A program made the position numbers and the translations under genes. This document shows positions 35,741 to 49,285 of a stretch of 64,000 nucleotides of DNA, piece after piece. Position 1 is the stretch's first letter. Every line of letters begins with the position of its first letter. The stretch spans positions 4,317,710 through 4,381,709 of the forward strand of contig JAESIW010000020.1 in assembly GCA_016802295.1 (NCBI GenBank). The letters run 5' to 3'. Origin of the DNA: Brachionus rotundiformis (taxonomy: Eukaryota; Rotifera; Eurotatoria; Ploima; Brachionidae). The notes under the pieces are model-generated. The model saw only the letters and a list, made by a program, of their open reading frames with translations. It made no database searches and was not told the origin of the DNA.

Positions 35741-38700
35741 TTATTTAAAAACTTTGGGTCTAATATTGTTATTTAATGTTGTTAAAAAACCAGGTGAATT
35801 GTTTGATTTAGTTATTTTTTCGAACTGATTTTTCAGCTGGCTATTGCCATTAACAAATGCTGTCGAAAACAATGTCGCTGAATTGGTAGAATTATTCAGC
35901 AATGATGAATTAAAATCATTTGTAGCCAAATTGGCAACATTATTAGCTGATGCCGAAGTATGTAATTTACTAGGAGCTTTTTGACTTGAATCTCGTTGAT
36001 TTGTTTGTCTTCCATGATTTGAAAACTGCTGCTGCTGATTTAAAATATGTGATTGAATTTTGCTTGTCCTTCCGCCTTTTCTATTCAAATCTCTTGTCAA
36101 GTTTTCTACGATTTCATTAGTATTTTTGCTGTTATAGAAATTGTATGGTGTTATTATATTTGCATTGGACATTATTTGTGTACCTGCTGTATTAAGAACT
36201 CTGCGCTCACTCATTTGTTTTGTAATTGTTTTTGGTATGTATTCCATTAAAGATTTAGAATCATTATTTTTGAAAAAATCAGCCGAAAGCATTTTTTGTT
36301 CTTCTTTATTAGCGGCACCTTTAGGAGCCTGAACAAAAGACTGCGAAGTCTTGATGCGCCTATTGTTCTTTATTGGAGTCACCTCGGCTAAAATATTTAA
36401 AATTAATAAAATATGATTTTTTCATTTTATTTATTTCTTTATACTTAAAATATTTTTTTTAACAAATTCATCAAAAATAGGTTTGGTCTCTTTGGGTGGT
36501 AAGCTTTCGTCATCAAGCTCAGCTTCATCGTCACTTGCTTCTCCATCTGATTCGGATTTTTCGTCTAAAAAAAATAATTTGTTTTAGCTAAGCTTTAATT
36601 TCTATTAAGCTAGAATCAAAGAACTGATAAGAAAAATATATTAATTTTGTTTTTTTAAAAAGGAAAAATTTAATTATTTATTGATTGTATACAGGGAATC
36701 AAAATTCTAGCAGAAATGTATGCTAACAAAGCTGCTACATTTCTGAAGAATCTTTGAAATACTTTTAAGCTAATTAATCAAATATAAAGACTTACTTATA
36801 TGAGAATTTAAAAATGTAAATGGTCTATATTCTTTTTTTGTGTTGGAATTTAAATTTAAACAAAATTTTAAATCTTTTAATTACTTGCTAAATTTTTTAG
36901 AAGAAAAAGATCGGACAATTTCTTGCGATGGTGTTCGCACAGATGACTATGGGGATACAGACTTCCGGGCAAGTTCACTTCATTGGGAACAGTATATCGA
37001 AATGTCATAAAATTTGGATCTGTCTGGAATTGAGCTGATTCAGTATCTAGCTGTAATTGGATAGCCTTTATTTATGTATTAATCCGTATTTATTTAAGTA
37101 TTTAAATATATTAATTTTACATTTGGATTGATTTTTTTCGCGAATCGCTCTTCATTCCGATCGGCCAAAGGCTTAGCCGATCTGAGCCGTATTGAATTGC
37201 GTGCTTGGTAATCATTATTGGTAGAAGCTTTTAACAACTTCTTTTCTGTTTCCTTAAAAATTTATAAATATAAGTTAAACAAATATATTAAAAAAAATAG
37301 AAAAATATTTCCTTGATTCAAAAGCTTTTCTGAAAACAGCAAATTTAAGAAAACAAGCTTACACCCAAAATTAAAAAAAAAAGCTTATTGATCAAGGTAA
37401 AGTGAGTAGCATTAGCTAAAAATAATTATAAATAAGTAGCTATTGGTGTTAAGGATTTACCGTCTGTGATATCTGTGGATTATTTTTATTTTTTATTTTT
37501 TTAAGCCTCTTGGATTTAAACTTTGGTAAGAATGTGCGTGTGTAAATTTTTTTTATAATGATTCTTTAAAAATTTTATTTTACCAGAATGTAACGATGCT
37601 TGTTTTGAAGCTTTAATTTTTAAAATATTATTAAATTAAAAATATATTTATTCAATTTAATCAAAAGCTAAATACGAGACAAAATTTTTCTTTCATACTT
37701 TCTTAGATAATAATCGTCTCCTTATCATTTCGATTTTCTATTCAAAAATAAAACAAAAAAATTTTACTTTTAAAAGAGTTTCATTTGACTGCTTGCTGGT
37801 AATTACGCCAATATTTTGACTTGGCTTTTCTTTTTTGTCCTTCTTTGAAAAAAATTTTATAATCTGAACAATATTTAAACTGTGTTTTTAATAATATTTG
37901 TTTAATTGGCAATTTAATCTAAAAGCTTATCATGTGACTTTTTCAATTTAAAAAATGTTATCTTTATAATACTTGTTTAAAAATTTCTCAGAAATCAAAA
38001 AATTGCTTAAACTTGTGAAAATTTTGTGCTATAAATTATCTATGTGTTTTATATTAGATACCAAAATACTGACTTTTAAAATAAAAAAAATATGCTTAAA
38101 AAACTTGAAAAAAATATTGTGAGACTTTATATTGACTTCAATCTTGTGTGAAAGTAATAAGCTCTTCTGGCTTTATTTTAAAAAATCCAATTACCAATTT
38201 CAAAAGCATAAATTGTTCTTATGATAATAAAAAAGGAAGATTTAAATATTTCCAAAAGTTTACCATATCTACTTAGGTCATTTGATAGAAATATTATGAA
38301 ATAAATATTTTCAGTTTTCATAAGCATTTTCTTTAATTCAGTCTCATTCAAAAGGACAACAAATAAACAGTTTGGTAATTAATTTAACTGTATTGATGGA
38401 GTTAATTTATGATATAAAAAATGTATTTTGATTTTTTGGATTTTTTTTCTGCTTAGATCTTATTAAATAATTGGAAATATATACAATAAAAGAAGTTTAT
38501 AAATTTTGATTTATAAAAGCTTTGGTTCAATATCAAAAAACTGATGATTGTCAAATCATTTAAAAAAACAAGCATTTAAATTATTAAATAACATTTAATT
38601 TTTATGTCACATGATCTATAATTTTAAATTAGCGATCAATACCAATTTGAGACAAATAATGAGCGAAAATTAGTGTCTCAAATGGTATCTTGGTAACATT

Positions 38701-41700
38701 AGTAAAGCAAGTTAGGCCATGTGCTCGTTTGAACGAAGCCAATCTAATCAAAAATCTACCATTGATTAAACTAAAATTATTTTTAATGGAAACCTGTTAA
38801 ATTGCCAATATTAGTGTTTTAAACATTTAGGGAAGTGAAGCTGGGAAAACGAAAAAAATAACACAAAATAACATTTTTATTATTGATTATATTAACTCAT
38901 GTGAATAATGCATTATTATTATTATTTTAATTATTATTATTTTGTTTGCTTTTACCAATATGTTTCAACCAAAAATTACCTCGGTATTAGCTTGCGTATT
39001 AGGCAAGCTTACTTTACTCGTTAAGTTATTACTAGTTTGAATCGATTCAACGGCATTATTGTTATTATTGCCGCTACTATGCTGATAATTATTTACGCTA
39101 TTTACATTCGCAGTATTATTAACACCGTTTGAATTATTAGAATTTATTTGATTATTATTAACTAATTTATTAACCGTCTAATATTTTAACAATAGTCAAA
39201 GGTTACAATTAAAGAAGGAACATAAATTGAATTTTTAAAAATTTTGAAATTTACCTGTTCTTTGGGCTTAGGCACTTGGGGAGTAATTTTTTTGGCTTTT
39301 ACTTTTTTCTTTTTTTGATTTCTTATCTTTTAATTAAATTAAATTTATAATTTTAATTAAATAAGTGTTTTATTGTTTACTTTGGCAAAGCGTTCCAGGT
39401 GTAAAGGAAGTCCGTCATCAGCTGAACTGTCTGATCCAGCATCATCACTTTAAAACAATTTTTAAAAAATGACTTGATTAAAATTTTAATTAGCCCATTA
39501 CCTGGACTCTTCTTCTTCCTCATCTAATTTTATGTTTAGTGAATCGAGATCATCTAAAAGATTTATCTGGTCTACGTTTATTCCCTGAGACTCTAGTTTA
39601 GATCTAATTTGCTCTTTAAACAAAGCTTCTATTTCGTTCATGATTAATTTACACTAAGCAAAACTGATAATAGAAAATTTGATTATTGTTAAAGATGAAG
39701 TTTTACTTTGGTTTGGTCAGGATCGCAATAATCCAAAATAGAATCACAAAAATGATAGGCCAATTGCTCCAAGTCCTTTGAGTTAAAGTGATGGCCACTT
39801 TTTTGGTTCAATGTTGATCCACTGAAAGTGGCCTCCATTGTAAAACTGTTCATTATGCCTAAATTCCACATCACTATTCTACCTGTGCCTTGTTTACTTT
39901 TTTGTATTTTAAACTTGCATGATTTGTACGAAAACTATTCAATACAATTGGAATGGATTTAAAATTTGGTTTAAAAAGAAAAATAGATAAAATTAAATTA
40001 CCAAATCTTTGGCATTTTTGCTCATTATCATTGGAAATACATGCTCCTGGAAGCGCTTTTTTGGATTATTGTTATTATGACAACCATAAATGAAGACATT
40101 ATTTTTTCTACTGTGACCATGTAAATCGCAATAAAGCAAAACTTCGCGTTCTTTGACCAGTTTTTTGATCATTTCTCTAGTATGCCAAATGCTTGGAAAA
40201 GCTTCTTTTAATACTGTTTTGTAATTTCGATTCAAATCGCGACCAGTTAGAGAACATCTATAGTTTCCAATAATTACACCATCTGGATTGAGCATTGGTA
40301 TTATTTTAAACACAAAAGTGTCTCTCAGTAATTTAGCATCGGCCGAATTGCCAAGTAAAAAGTCCATAAAGCCTTTCATCATCCATGAAGAATTTGTTTC
40401 ACCAGGATGCACCCGAGCTGTCAAAACAATAGCTCGTTTGGCATTAGCCTCATCTTCACTTGAAGATGGATTTGTGATGGTCAGCAAATGAACTAAATTT
40501 TCAGCTAATGTTCGGCATAAAATTTTTACTTTACAATACTGATTTTTTATGGGATCTTGTTGAATATCAGCTATATATTCCTTTAAGAATGATAAAATGA
40601 AGATGATTTATTTTAGTTAGTTCAAAAAAGTTGGTTTATGTACTTGAAGGTTGGTATATGTATACGGATAGCAATGAGCAAAATAGTAGGTATCATTGTT
40701 ATTTGGGAATTTACAGACCCAGGTTAGGGAATAAAGGCTTCTAAGATTACCGTCTTGGTCTTCGGCTCTAAAGATTCAATTTTTTTTTATTATTTTTCAA
40801 TCACATTTATTAATATAAATAGGTTATTTTTAAAAACGATAAATGCATAAATAAAGCTTTTTCTTTTTTTTAAATAAATTTTTACCTACATTTAATTGCT
40901 GATTTTTTTTATTTTCCTGAAACGAATCAAGCTCAAGGATATAATCAAAATATTTTTTGTTAAAATTTTAATAATTCCTACTTTTTATTTACTTAAGCAA
41001 AATTTGAATAGAATTATATATTGCTCAAGGTAAAAAACTTATTTAACAACTATCGAATATTTGTTTCCCTCAAGCCTTTGGAAAACCGGGATCAACACTA
41101 CCATCGGAATAAAGCATTTATTATGCTGATGAAATTTAAATAAAGATATTGAATATTTAATTTAAAACAAATAACTAAATTATTCATTATTTAAAGCTAA
41201 AGGACTTTGTTTATTTAAACCTCACTTGCTAGCAAAAATATTAAAAAATTTATATTTAAATTTTTTTTGAAGCTTACTTTCATATATATTTTATAGAGAA
41301 CTAAAAAAATAACAACAAAAAAAGATATCAATTATTAATTAATTAAAATATATGGGATTTTTTTATAACTACTCTGATATTAACATCAACCAAAATTGAA
41401 ATTGAATAAAAAATAAAAATTAAATTCAAATATTTTAAAACATACATTAAAAAAAAAATTTTATTATTAATTTAATTTGAACTTATCGAATCGTCAATTT
41501 TATGAAAATTTTATCGAGGCTTCTTAATAAAATAACATTAAAATTTTTTAATCAATTTTAATGTTATTTAAAATAGCGTCTAGAAATATATCTTAATGAA
41601 AATTTGATAAATAAATATTTGTTTTATAAACGAATTTTATAGCGACTTTTATAATGATTAAAGTAGACTCACCTTTGATTATTCTTATAATATCGTATGC

Positions 41701-42817
41701 TTGTTCCCCAGCGTCGCCAGCCAATGTTCTTATTCTTGGCGTCTTGTTCACTGTACATTAAAGGCTTCATTCCCATATTATATAAGCTATCACTTTTCAT
41801 TAAATTTGTGATTGTAAATCGGTAATTGACATTTGGCTTTGCATTTTTTATCTGAAAATAATACCATTGTGTATGCTTGTTAGTATATAGATCATATCTC
41901 AAAGTTAACTCATATTCAAATTCGTTTCTATTAATTTTTTGAAAACTAAAACCAAAAATAAAAAATCTAAAATTTACATTTTGACAGCTTTCATCAAATT
42001 TCCAGACTCAAATCGCGACTCAAATAGAAGGGTATTGCCAAGCTCTATCTCTGATAAATCACATGTTAATCTTGAACATGATTCTCTGTTTCCTCCTACT
42101 CTAGATCTTATAAACTAAGCCAAAAATTTTTTTAAAAATTTATTATCTAATAAAAAAAATATGCTCACATATCCACAATTTAGCGGGTTGTAGTAAAAGA
42201 CTGTTTTAGATTTGTGCTCATTTTTGTATATTGGCATTTCTTCATTGCCAGCTAAAAGAAATCATCAATGTAAGCTAATGGTATTTAAGAAGCTAACTTT
42301 TGGCATAAAATGGTTCTGGCTCTTCATATACAGCGTCAATGTGACGAATTTTATCTGGCAGTACTTGCATCTCAAAGGGCCACCTCGGTTCTCGTTGGTA
42401 TTCGATTTCTCTTTGACCAAAGTTATAAATATTGTCCTTTAGCCACCATTTATAATTTTCGGCCTTTTTTGAGCCCTTATTGTTCCAGTCAATTTTATCT
42501 AAATAATAATAAAATAATTAATTTATGAAAAATAAATTAAAAATAAACTTTTAATCTTATTTGATGTCGAGTTTTCGCTGTCATCTGATTCAAAGTCTGA
42601 GTCGTCGCTATTTACATCTTTGGTGTGACGTTTAGGTTCATAGCCAAAGCGAGCTATTGCCATGTTTCGTCCGGTAAAATAACCATAGTGTTCTAAATGC
42701 TTTTTCATAAAGCTCTCATACGGATTCTTTAAACAAAAATTAAAAAAACATCTTTAAATTTATAATAAATTTTAGCTTTACAATTATTAGGGGATACTTT
42801 GGCGTACTCCAACTCAT
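35741..42817 (-). CDS. AGBL2: Cytosolic carboxypeptidase, AGBL2/AGBL3 type (tubulin deglutamylase family)
   Basis: M14 metallocarboxypeptidase of the CCP family, which trims glutamates from tubulin and other tails. Twenty exons (minus): 42782-42817, 42549-42726, 42298-42498, 42169-42251, 41978-42114, 41673-41945, 40644-40767, 40002-40580, 39707-39934, 39502-39653, 39381-39447, 39255-39326, 38980-39177, 37768-37842, 37584-37610, 37461-37520, 37121-37252, 36885-37065, 36445-36564, 35741-36387; 3570 nt, 1189 aa. N-domain motifs: TLLFESRFESGNLMKAVKI, TNKHTQWYYFQI, YNMGMKPLMYSEQDAKNKNI. Zinc ligands are H402 and E405 (ARVHPGETNSSW) and H498 (YCDLHGHSRK). NPDGVIIGNYRCSLTGRDLN and catalytic E571 (NSFTMEATFSG) follow. 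The last ~550 residues are a hydrophilic Asn/Ser/Lys-rich tail with small exons; those splice choices are less certain than the catalytic part. Symbol could equally be AGBL3. Confidence 0.9.
36699..36757 (-). ncRNA. MicroRNA-precursor-like hairpin in an AGBL intron
   Basis: Within intron 36565-36884. Two 22 nt arms (36699-36720 and 36736-36757) pair over about 20 bp, including a perfect 10 bp run CAGAAATGTA/TACATTTCTG next to the loop, with two tiny internal bulges and a 15 nt loop. Arm length, loop size and intronic position match animal miRNA precursors. Strand is taken as that of the host gene. An uncharacterised small inverted repeat is the alternative; lower-stem pairing outside the arms is limited. 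Confidence 0.4.
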
Positions 42818-45800
42818 TTTTTGCTCATTCCAAAGGCTACACAATCAAGACCGGATTTTATTCTAAACAAAAATTTGATTTTTTACTTTTTCAGCTACTA
42901 ATTAAACAGCTCAACCTAGAAAGTTATTTAAGATTTTGAAAAAAATTCAGCATTAAAAAATTTATTTTTTTTTGTATATTTTATGTTTTTTTTTCTTCTA
43001 TCAAATTTAAAAAAACCATATAGGATACTGTCTTAGTGTTTTCTTTTCTCCTTATTTGAGAATCAAAAAGCATTTTTCATTTTTTCTTGCTCTCACTCAC
43101 TTGTTGTCATGACAACTTTACCGAGTTTCAACACTCGAGCTTTATGAAGTAACAATATTTTAAAACTAAAATTGTTTAAATTAATTACGGAATTTTCAAC
43201 AAAAAAAAAATTTCCTGATAACTCTTCTATATTTTGCCAAAATAAAAAAGGAAACTGATAATTTGGACAATTTTTGCTGAAAATTTCAGTTTTACATGAA
43301 CATGGAAAATTAATTTATTTTAATTGTGATGTAAACTTTTTTCTAATTTCGCGATACTATTAAAAATCAAAGAAATAATTTTCTGAAATAATTAGCATCC
43401 AAGCTTTTTGGTAGCTAGTTTTTGAGGCTTATTTACTTACTTGCTTGTTTATGTTTGACGTTCCTAAGAATGTTAATAAAAATTAGGTTAAACCAGTCTC
43501 GTTTTAATTAAAATTTTAAAATTCTTTTTATAGACAAAAATATAAATAAATCACCATTTACCTTAAAATATTTAAGTCTAAGAAACAAAATCAATACTTT
43601 AGCATATTAAAATGTAAGTACTCTAATTAATTAAATAAGCTGAGCTAAATATTTATATCGTGTTACAATACAAATTAATAAATTTGAGTTGCTTTTAGGT
43701 AACCATCAAATTGAACTAAAAAGCTCAAATTTGAATCAAATAAATATTAAATCAATTTTCAAATGGGCCTCTAATAAAAAAAGTATTAAAAATATTTACT
43801 AATTTGATGCCTAATAGAAGTTTAATTGCAATTGAACGGCTTAAGACTACTTAGCAAAAATAACCCTAGCAAATATTTTTAGATTACATACAAATACTTT
43901 AGGTTCTTGTCTCGTTGAATTTCAGTAAAAAAAACAAAATCATGGCATTTATTTAAATTCAGTGTCGGTTTTTTATGAAATAATTAACAAATTATTTATT
44001 TTTTTTCTAAATGGAACGGAGATGGAAATTTTTTTAGCAAGAAATCTACTAATCGAATGAATATTTATTTAATTTTAATGTGCAAAAAGCTTGAATTCAA
44101 AAGAAAACAAAAGGTAGCAAAAAAAGTGCTTTTAAAATACTAAGATTGTAAAAATTTTATTTTAAGTTACAAAATTAAGGTAAAACCAGTTTGTTATAAC
44201 TTTTTATTAAATAATCAAAATACTTCAGAACTTTATTGATCTTCGATTTAAAAAAGTTTAATTTATTTAATTTTATATGAAGTCTAAAATTTTCTTCACT
44301 TTTTTAATTCTATTTTAAATGCTAAATTTAAGTTTGAATTTAATTACGAATTTGATAAAAAGCAATAAAAAAATCTCATTTAAAACTTGACTGAAGAAAT
44401 ATTTTGCGAAATAAAAGTCGTGATAAAAATAATCTTTCAACTTTATTTTAAAAAAAATGTTTCTAAAAATATGAAATAACTATTAAAGTATATGATTTGT
44501 ACTCTTGAATCTACCAACAAACAAACAGGTTTTTATAATATAATAATAAAAATTAAAGTTTAAATCTATTCCTGACAAGTAATTAGAAAAAAAGCTAATT
44601 AATATATTTACGATGTTAAGAGAGCAATTACATTTTTTCACGTTTCTAACTTAAAGAGTTTTGAATCTGTGTGCTTTCAATTTAAATTAAAATAAATAGT
44701 GATTGTTAAAATAATTGTTAAAATACTCTAAAAGTCTCTAACAAAAACAACTCTTACGTCAAAGTATATTTATTCACTATGGAACTAAATTGTTTTGTTT
44801 TATTAATTATTTATCTTAAATACAAAAGAATTAATTTTTAAAAAATATCCATTTGAAAAAATAGTTTCATTGAATAAATTTAAATACGGATATTTGAAAA
44901 ATATGTAAAATTTTAATTTAAAATAAAAAAGGATTCAGATGTTTAAGAATTACCTTTTTCGATTAGCTTCTTATTTAAATTTTACTTATACCGCGAATTG
45001 AACGATTTCTGAAAAATTTTTTGAAATTATTTAAAGAAAATTGACTGAAAAATAACTCTTATAGAATTAACAATTATTTTAATGAAAATTTTTTATCAGT
45101 ACTTTTAAAAAAAATTTTTTAATTTAAATTAAATTTTTTTTATTAAATAAAAGCTTTTTATCTTCATTTTTATTGCTAACTTATTTTCAATTTAATGTCA
45201 ATAAATTGACTAAACAAGCTAGTCTAGTGACCAAGGAAAAATCGTCAAAAATATTACTTATTAGATAAAAATAATAATCACAAAAACAAAATAAAAATAA
45301 GATATAAGTAAGTTTTATAAGTTTTTTAAAAGATCAGAAAATTATAATCTGTATAGAGGCATGACACTTTTTGATAATAAAGTATCAAAAAAATCTCGAT
45401 CTTAAAATAGCAATAATATTAGTCCTTATGCTAGGGAAGCTTTTGTTCTGTAACAATTAATTAAAAACTTTCTCATCCTTATTTTTGCATTTTGATTAAA
45501 AATAGTTCAACAAACTTTGTCTAAATTGTCGATTAAAATATCTTCTTTTTGATAAAAATACTTGGGCCTAGAAATTTAAATCTTTTTTAGATAAAACCTT
45601 TGATTTTGTTTGATTATCTATTCTCAAAGTTTTTTAATTATAAATTAAATTAAAGATTGTTAAATGTTTCTTTGTTAAAGAAGCGATAATATGTGTATAG
45701 TTTTATATTAATTTTTATCAACTAAAAATAATGTAATGTTTTTTTATTTTTAAAATTTTATTTAAACATTCAAGATTAATATTTTAATTAAAAAGAATGC

Positions 45801-47474
45801 ATTGAGTTTTTTTTGAACGATCAACTTTAATTAACTGGAGTCTTAAAAAAGCCCAAATCCAGTATTTAACTTTCTGGGTATTTAATTATTTTCCTTCCCA
45901 AAATGTTTAAGAATATATACTTACTTGATGCTAACGAAGACCGCATTTAGCTTCGGGAAGTAATTGTTGTAACCAAGTATCAGTTGCTGCTGAATAGGAG
46001 GATCTATAATATGAAACACTCTATAACATTATCAAGTTAAAATCGTCGCGTGGAGAATGCCAGAAAGATTTATGTGAAAGGAACTGGGTAGAAGAACTTA
46101 GAGTAGAAAAATCTCGTCACCAACTTCTTTAAATAAACCTTCAAGAATGAACAATTATTTTTATTATGGGCAAACCTTTGCGAGCCAAAGGCGAGCATCA
46201 CTTCAGCACCGAAGCTTCATCTAAATTATCAAGCTAAATCTTCAAATGAATTTCATAGGAAATCAGTTAATCAGATAATTTTCAAAAACATTTGGAAAAT
46301 CTTTTAAAACTTTTATAAACGTTTATGGTCAACAAGTTTATATTATATTTATATATATTTACTCTTTAATAAATAAAATAACTATTAAAGCTTAAACTAC
46401 AAATTTAATACCAATATTAACAGACCGTGAAATTGCGTGGTAATTTGTCCATTTCAATATATTAACTGTAAATTTTATTTTCCTGATGATATTTAAAAAA
46501 AATTCAAAAATTTTAAAACCAAATATATTTTTCCTAATTTATTAAAGAATTAAAAAAAATGCTTTTGAAAGTAGACCTTATGCCTGATCCACTCAGTTTT
46601 AATTATATAAATCATCAATTTTAATGATGTAAGAAATAAACTTCATTATTTATTTTTTATGATAGGAGATATATTTGATAAACATCTTTTAGACAATTTC
46701 AAAAATAATATTTATTATTTGATTGTTATTATACTGATAGCTTTTGAAATTATTTTTATTTTAAGTTAGACAAGTAAAGCAAATTTTGTTTCGAGCAGAT
46801 TCTTATTTTTGGAATTAGATTTCTTAATAAATTAGGAAAATTACAATCATTATTAAATTTTAAATAGATTAATGGAAAAAGTTAGTTTTACATTAAGATT
46901 TTTCTAGAACGATTAAAACATTATGAAACAAGAAACATTTTAAGATAAAAAACATATTATTCCTGAAGTGAATGAGCCTAATGCTTCTGAATCATACCAT
47001 TTTTTATACTTTTGGCAACGATAAGCTAATTCAAAATATTTAGAGAAGAAAAATCTTATAATAATAGACCTTAAGGTTAAGCAACTTATTCGGATTAATG
47101 TAATAATTTTAAATTATTCCATTAGTTTTTATAGTTTAAAGTATTATATAAAAGTAAATCATACATATAAAATACGTGGGCAAATGTCTGTTAAATATTT
47201 TGAAATAAATAAGCGTAAATAACTTATTCACATTAAAGTAATAAAAAATTAAAATTTGAATTATTCGCCTAATTTTATCTAATAGAATTGAGCTGCATGA
47301 AACTCGAATAAATTAAACGAAAAAAGGTTCAACTTTTGGTATTTAAATATTGAGAATTTATCGAATTATTTATCTTTTGAGTTAACTTTTACTTTTGCTT
47401 TAATTCTTTAGTTTCTCTTAGCCAAACTAAAGTGTATTTCTTTACTTAGAACTTTCAAAAACTCTTGAACAAAA
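42818..47474. other. Long gene-poor AT-rich region
   Basis: 4.7 kb with no ORF or spliced segment I can support. Slightly GC-richer patches at 43080-43150 and 45935-46260 may be old mobile-element debris. The second shares an 11 bp AGGCGAGCATC string with the NRDE2 intron near 6655, too short to interpret. Confidence 0.45.
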
Positions 47475-47915
47475 ATGCCCTTCAAGCCACCAGAGATATT
47501 TCGATGCCCAAAATGCAGTAAAGCTGTGTACGCTGCCGAAGAAGTCCTTGGCGCTGGCCAAAAATGGCACAAAATGTGCTTTACATGCGGTATTTCTAGT
47601 TTTTTCTATTCCTGTATGTTTCAAAAGTTTTTTATAATACTTTTAGGCTTATGCAAAAAAATGCTTGAGTCAACCACCGTTGCCGAGCATGAAGGTCAAG
47701 TATTTTGCAAACAATGCTATGGTCGCAAATTCGGACCGAAAGGCTATGGTTTTGGTGGCGGTGCTGGATGCTTGAGCATGGACAGCGGAGAACATTTGGG
47801 AAACAAAGAAAGTGCCATGAGGTAATCAGATCTTATTGTTTTGATTGATATCCTTTTTTAAAAATTTTTAATTAGTAACAAACCAAACTATGCCGCTCCA
47901 CCAAACACTCAATAA
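47475..47915 (+). CDS. One-LIM-domain muscle LIM protein (CRP/Mlp60A type)
   Basis: Small zinc-finger scaffold of the cysteine-rich/muscle LIM family, found at Z-discs and in nuclei of muscle cells. Three exons: 47475-47589, 47647-47821, 47876-47915; introns of 57 and 54 nt; 109 aa. The LIM domain starts at residue 11: CPKCSKAVYAAEEVLGAGQ, then WHKMCFTCGLCKK, STTVAEHEGQVFCKQCYGRK, giving the CxxC..HxxC..CxxC..CxxC zinc ligand series. The Gly-rich tail GPKGYGFGGGAG is diagnostic of CRPs. The C-terminus is NKPNYAAPPNTQ. Like insect Mlp60A short forms it has one LIM domain rather than the two of vertebrate CSRPs. An AATAAA overlaps the stop codon (47911), and another near 47938 can serve for polyadenylation. 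Confidence 0.93.
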
Positions 47916-48924
47916 AATCTCAATTATGCATCTATTTAATAAAGTTTTATCAATAAGTAGATTCGAATTTATATTTATTTAATTTTTACTTGCCTTTTTT
48001 ATTATTTACAATAAAATTTTAAAAAATTTATTATTTAATTTTTAAATAATTATGAATTATCACTTTAAAAGATTTTGAATTATAGAGATAAAACCATCAA
48101 GAATCTTTATTCTTGTTAAATATCTATTTTTGAAAAAAGCTGTTTTAGTAATAAAAGTAAAGTACAATTAGTCAATTATTTTATAAAGGAAAATAAAAAT
48201 CGTCTTTATTCTTTGAAAACAGGCTGCAACGATATGCTCGTAATAGGAAAATTTTAATTTGGATTCTTCGATTAATTATTCTTCAATGTTTCCATTTCAA
48301 ATTTTAAAAAATATAATTTTAAATATTTAAAAAAAATTAAATATATAACTAAATTAGCTAAATTAATCATAATGGTTAAATTAGTTAAATTTTTGTGTAA
48401 AAAGAATGTCATTTAAATCATTTCATTTTAAAAATTTTTGAAAATGTGACTATAGATCTGCCGATCCACAGCTAAAAAAGAGGAGGGTGACATAAAAAAA
48501 GCTAATTTTCTTTAAAAATTTATAATTAAAAAATACTATTTAAATCTTATAACAAACAATTCTTCAATTAATTAAAGATATTAAATCAAAATCAACTTTC
48601 AAATTAAGTTTTATTTTCTAAGAATTTTAATTTGAGTTAATATTTCTAGTAATTATAAAATATTTTATAAATCTAGATGGTTTTTGAAAGTGGCTGAATT
48701 AAAAAAATATTAAAAATTTAAAAAAATATCTCTATTTTTGTTTTTTTTAACACTTCTTCATTTCTCTCGATCTGTCTTCATTTATCTTCATTTTTCGTTA
48801 GTCCGATGATATGTTTCTCACTATCAATTTTTTCGTTTTTAATGAAATCTTCCCATTCCTGATAAGAATACATTTCAGATTATTAAATTGTATTTTTCGC
48901 CTTAAATTGTTGACTTATTCTTTC
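47916..48924. other. AT-rich region after the LIM gene
   Basis: No gene seen. The right end (48770-48900) has a minus-strand reading QEWEDFIKNEKIDSEKHIIG that may belong to the adjacent transposon debris. Confidence 0.4.
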
Positions 48925-49080
48925 TTAGCTTTTTTACTCGATTCACTACTTTGAAAAATATTGCATTTTGAGCACTTTATAATATACACAACTCCACTTG
49001 ATTCACAAGCTGAGTTGTTTAGGAATGGAATACAATAATTTTTAAATTTAAAATAAAATGCTCCATTTGTAAAAATACAA
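48925..49080 (-). mobile_element. Possible Penelope-like/GIY-YIG element fragment
   Basis: Minus-strand reading NNSACESSGVVYIIKCSKCN resembles the start of the GIY-YIG endonuclease domain of Penelope-like retroelements (pattern C-x-SSNVVYVIKCxxC). The frame ends soon after at TAA and no reverse transcriptase is nearby, so this is at most a fragment. Confidence 0.4.
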
Positions 49081-49109
49081 GTTTTTCAACTTCTGATTCA
49101 CCTGAAGAT

Positions 49110-49285
49110 GAAATCATTTTGATAATACAGACTTTGTTGTTCTTGATCTACCACGTTTATGTTTCTAACCAGTCGTGAAATTATTAGCCTCCTCTGGTAT
49201 CTCTAATAGCTTTAATATTTAAGTTAGTCCGATGATATGAACACAAACATAATTTTTTTGAAAGCCTCCACAATCACATGAGCTT
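49110..49285 (-). pseudogene. SWIM zinc-finger (MULE-type transposase) remnant
   Basis: One minus-strand frame, interrupted by stops, reads CDCGGFQKNYVCVHIIG. This is the SWIM signature C-x-C-x(8)-C-x-H. It is followed by LEIPEEANNFTTG and KHKRGRSRTTKSVLSK, the basic tail typical of SWIM proteins of MULE transposons and their domesticated relatives. In-frame stops after GLT and TTG show decay. Adjacent upstream sequence to about 49650 may be more of the same element. Confidence 0.55.
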
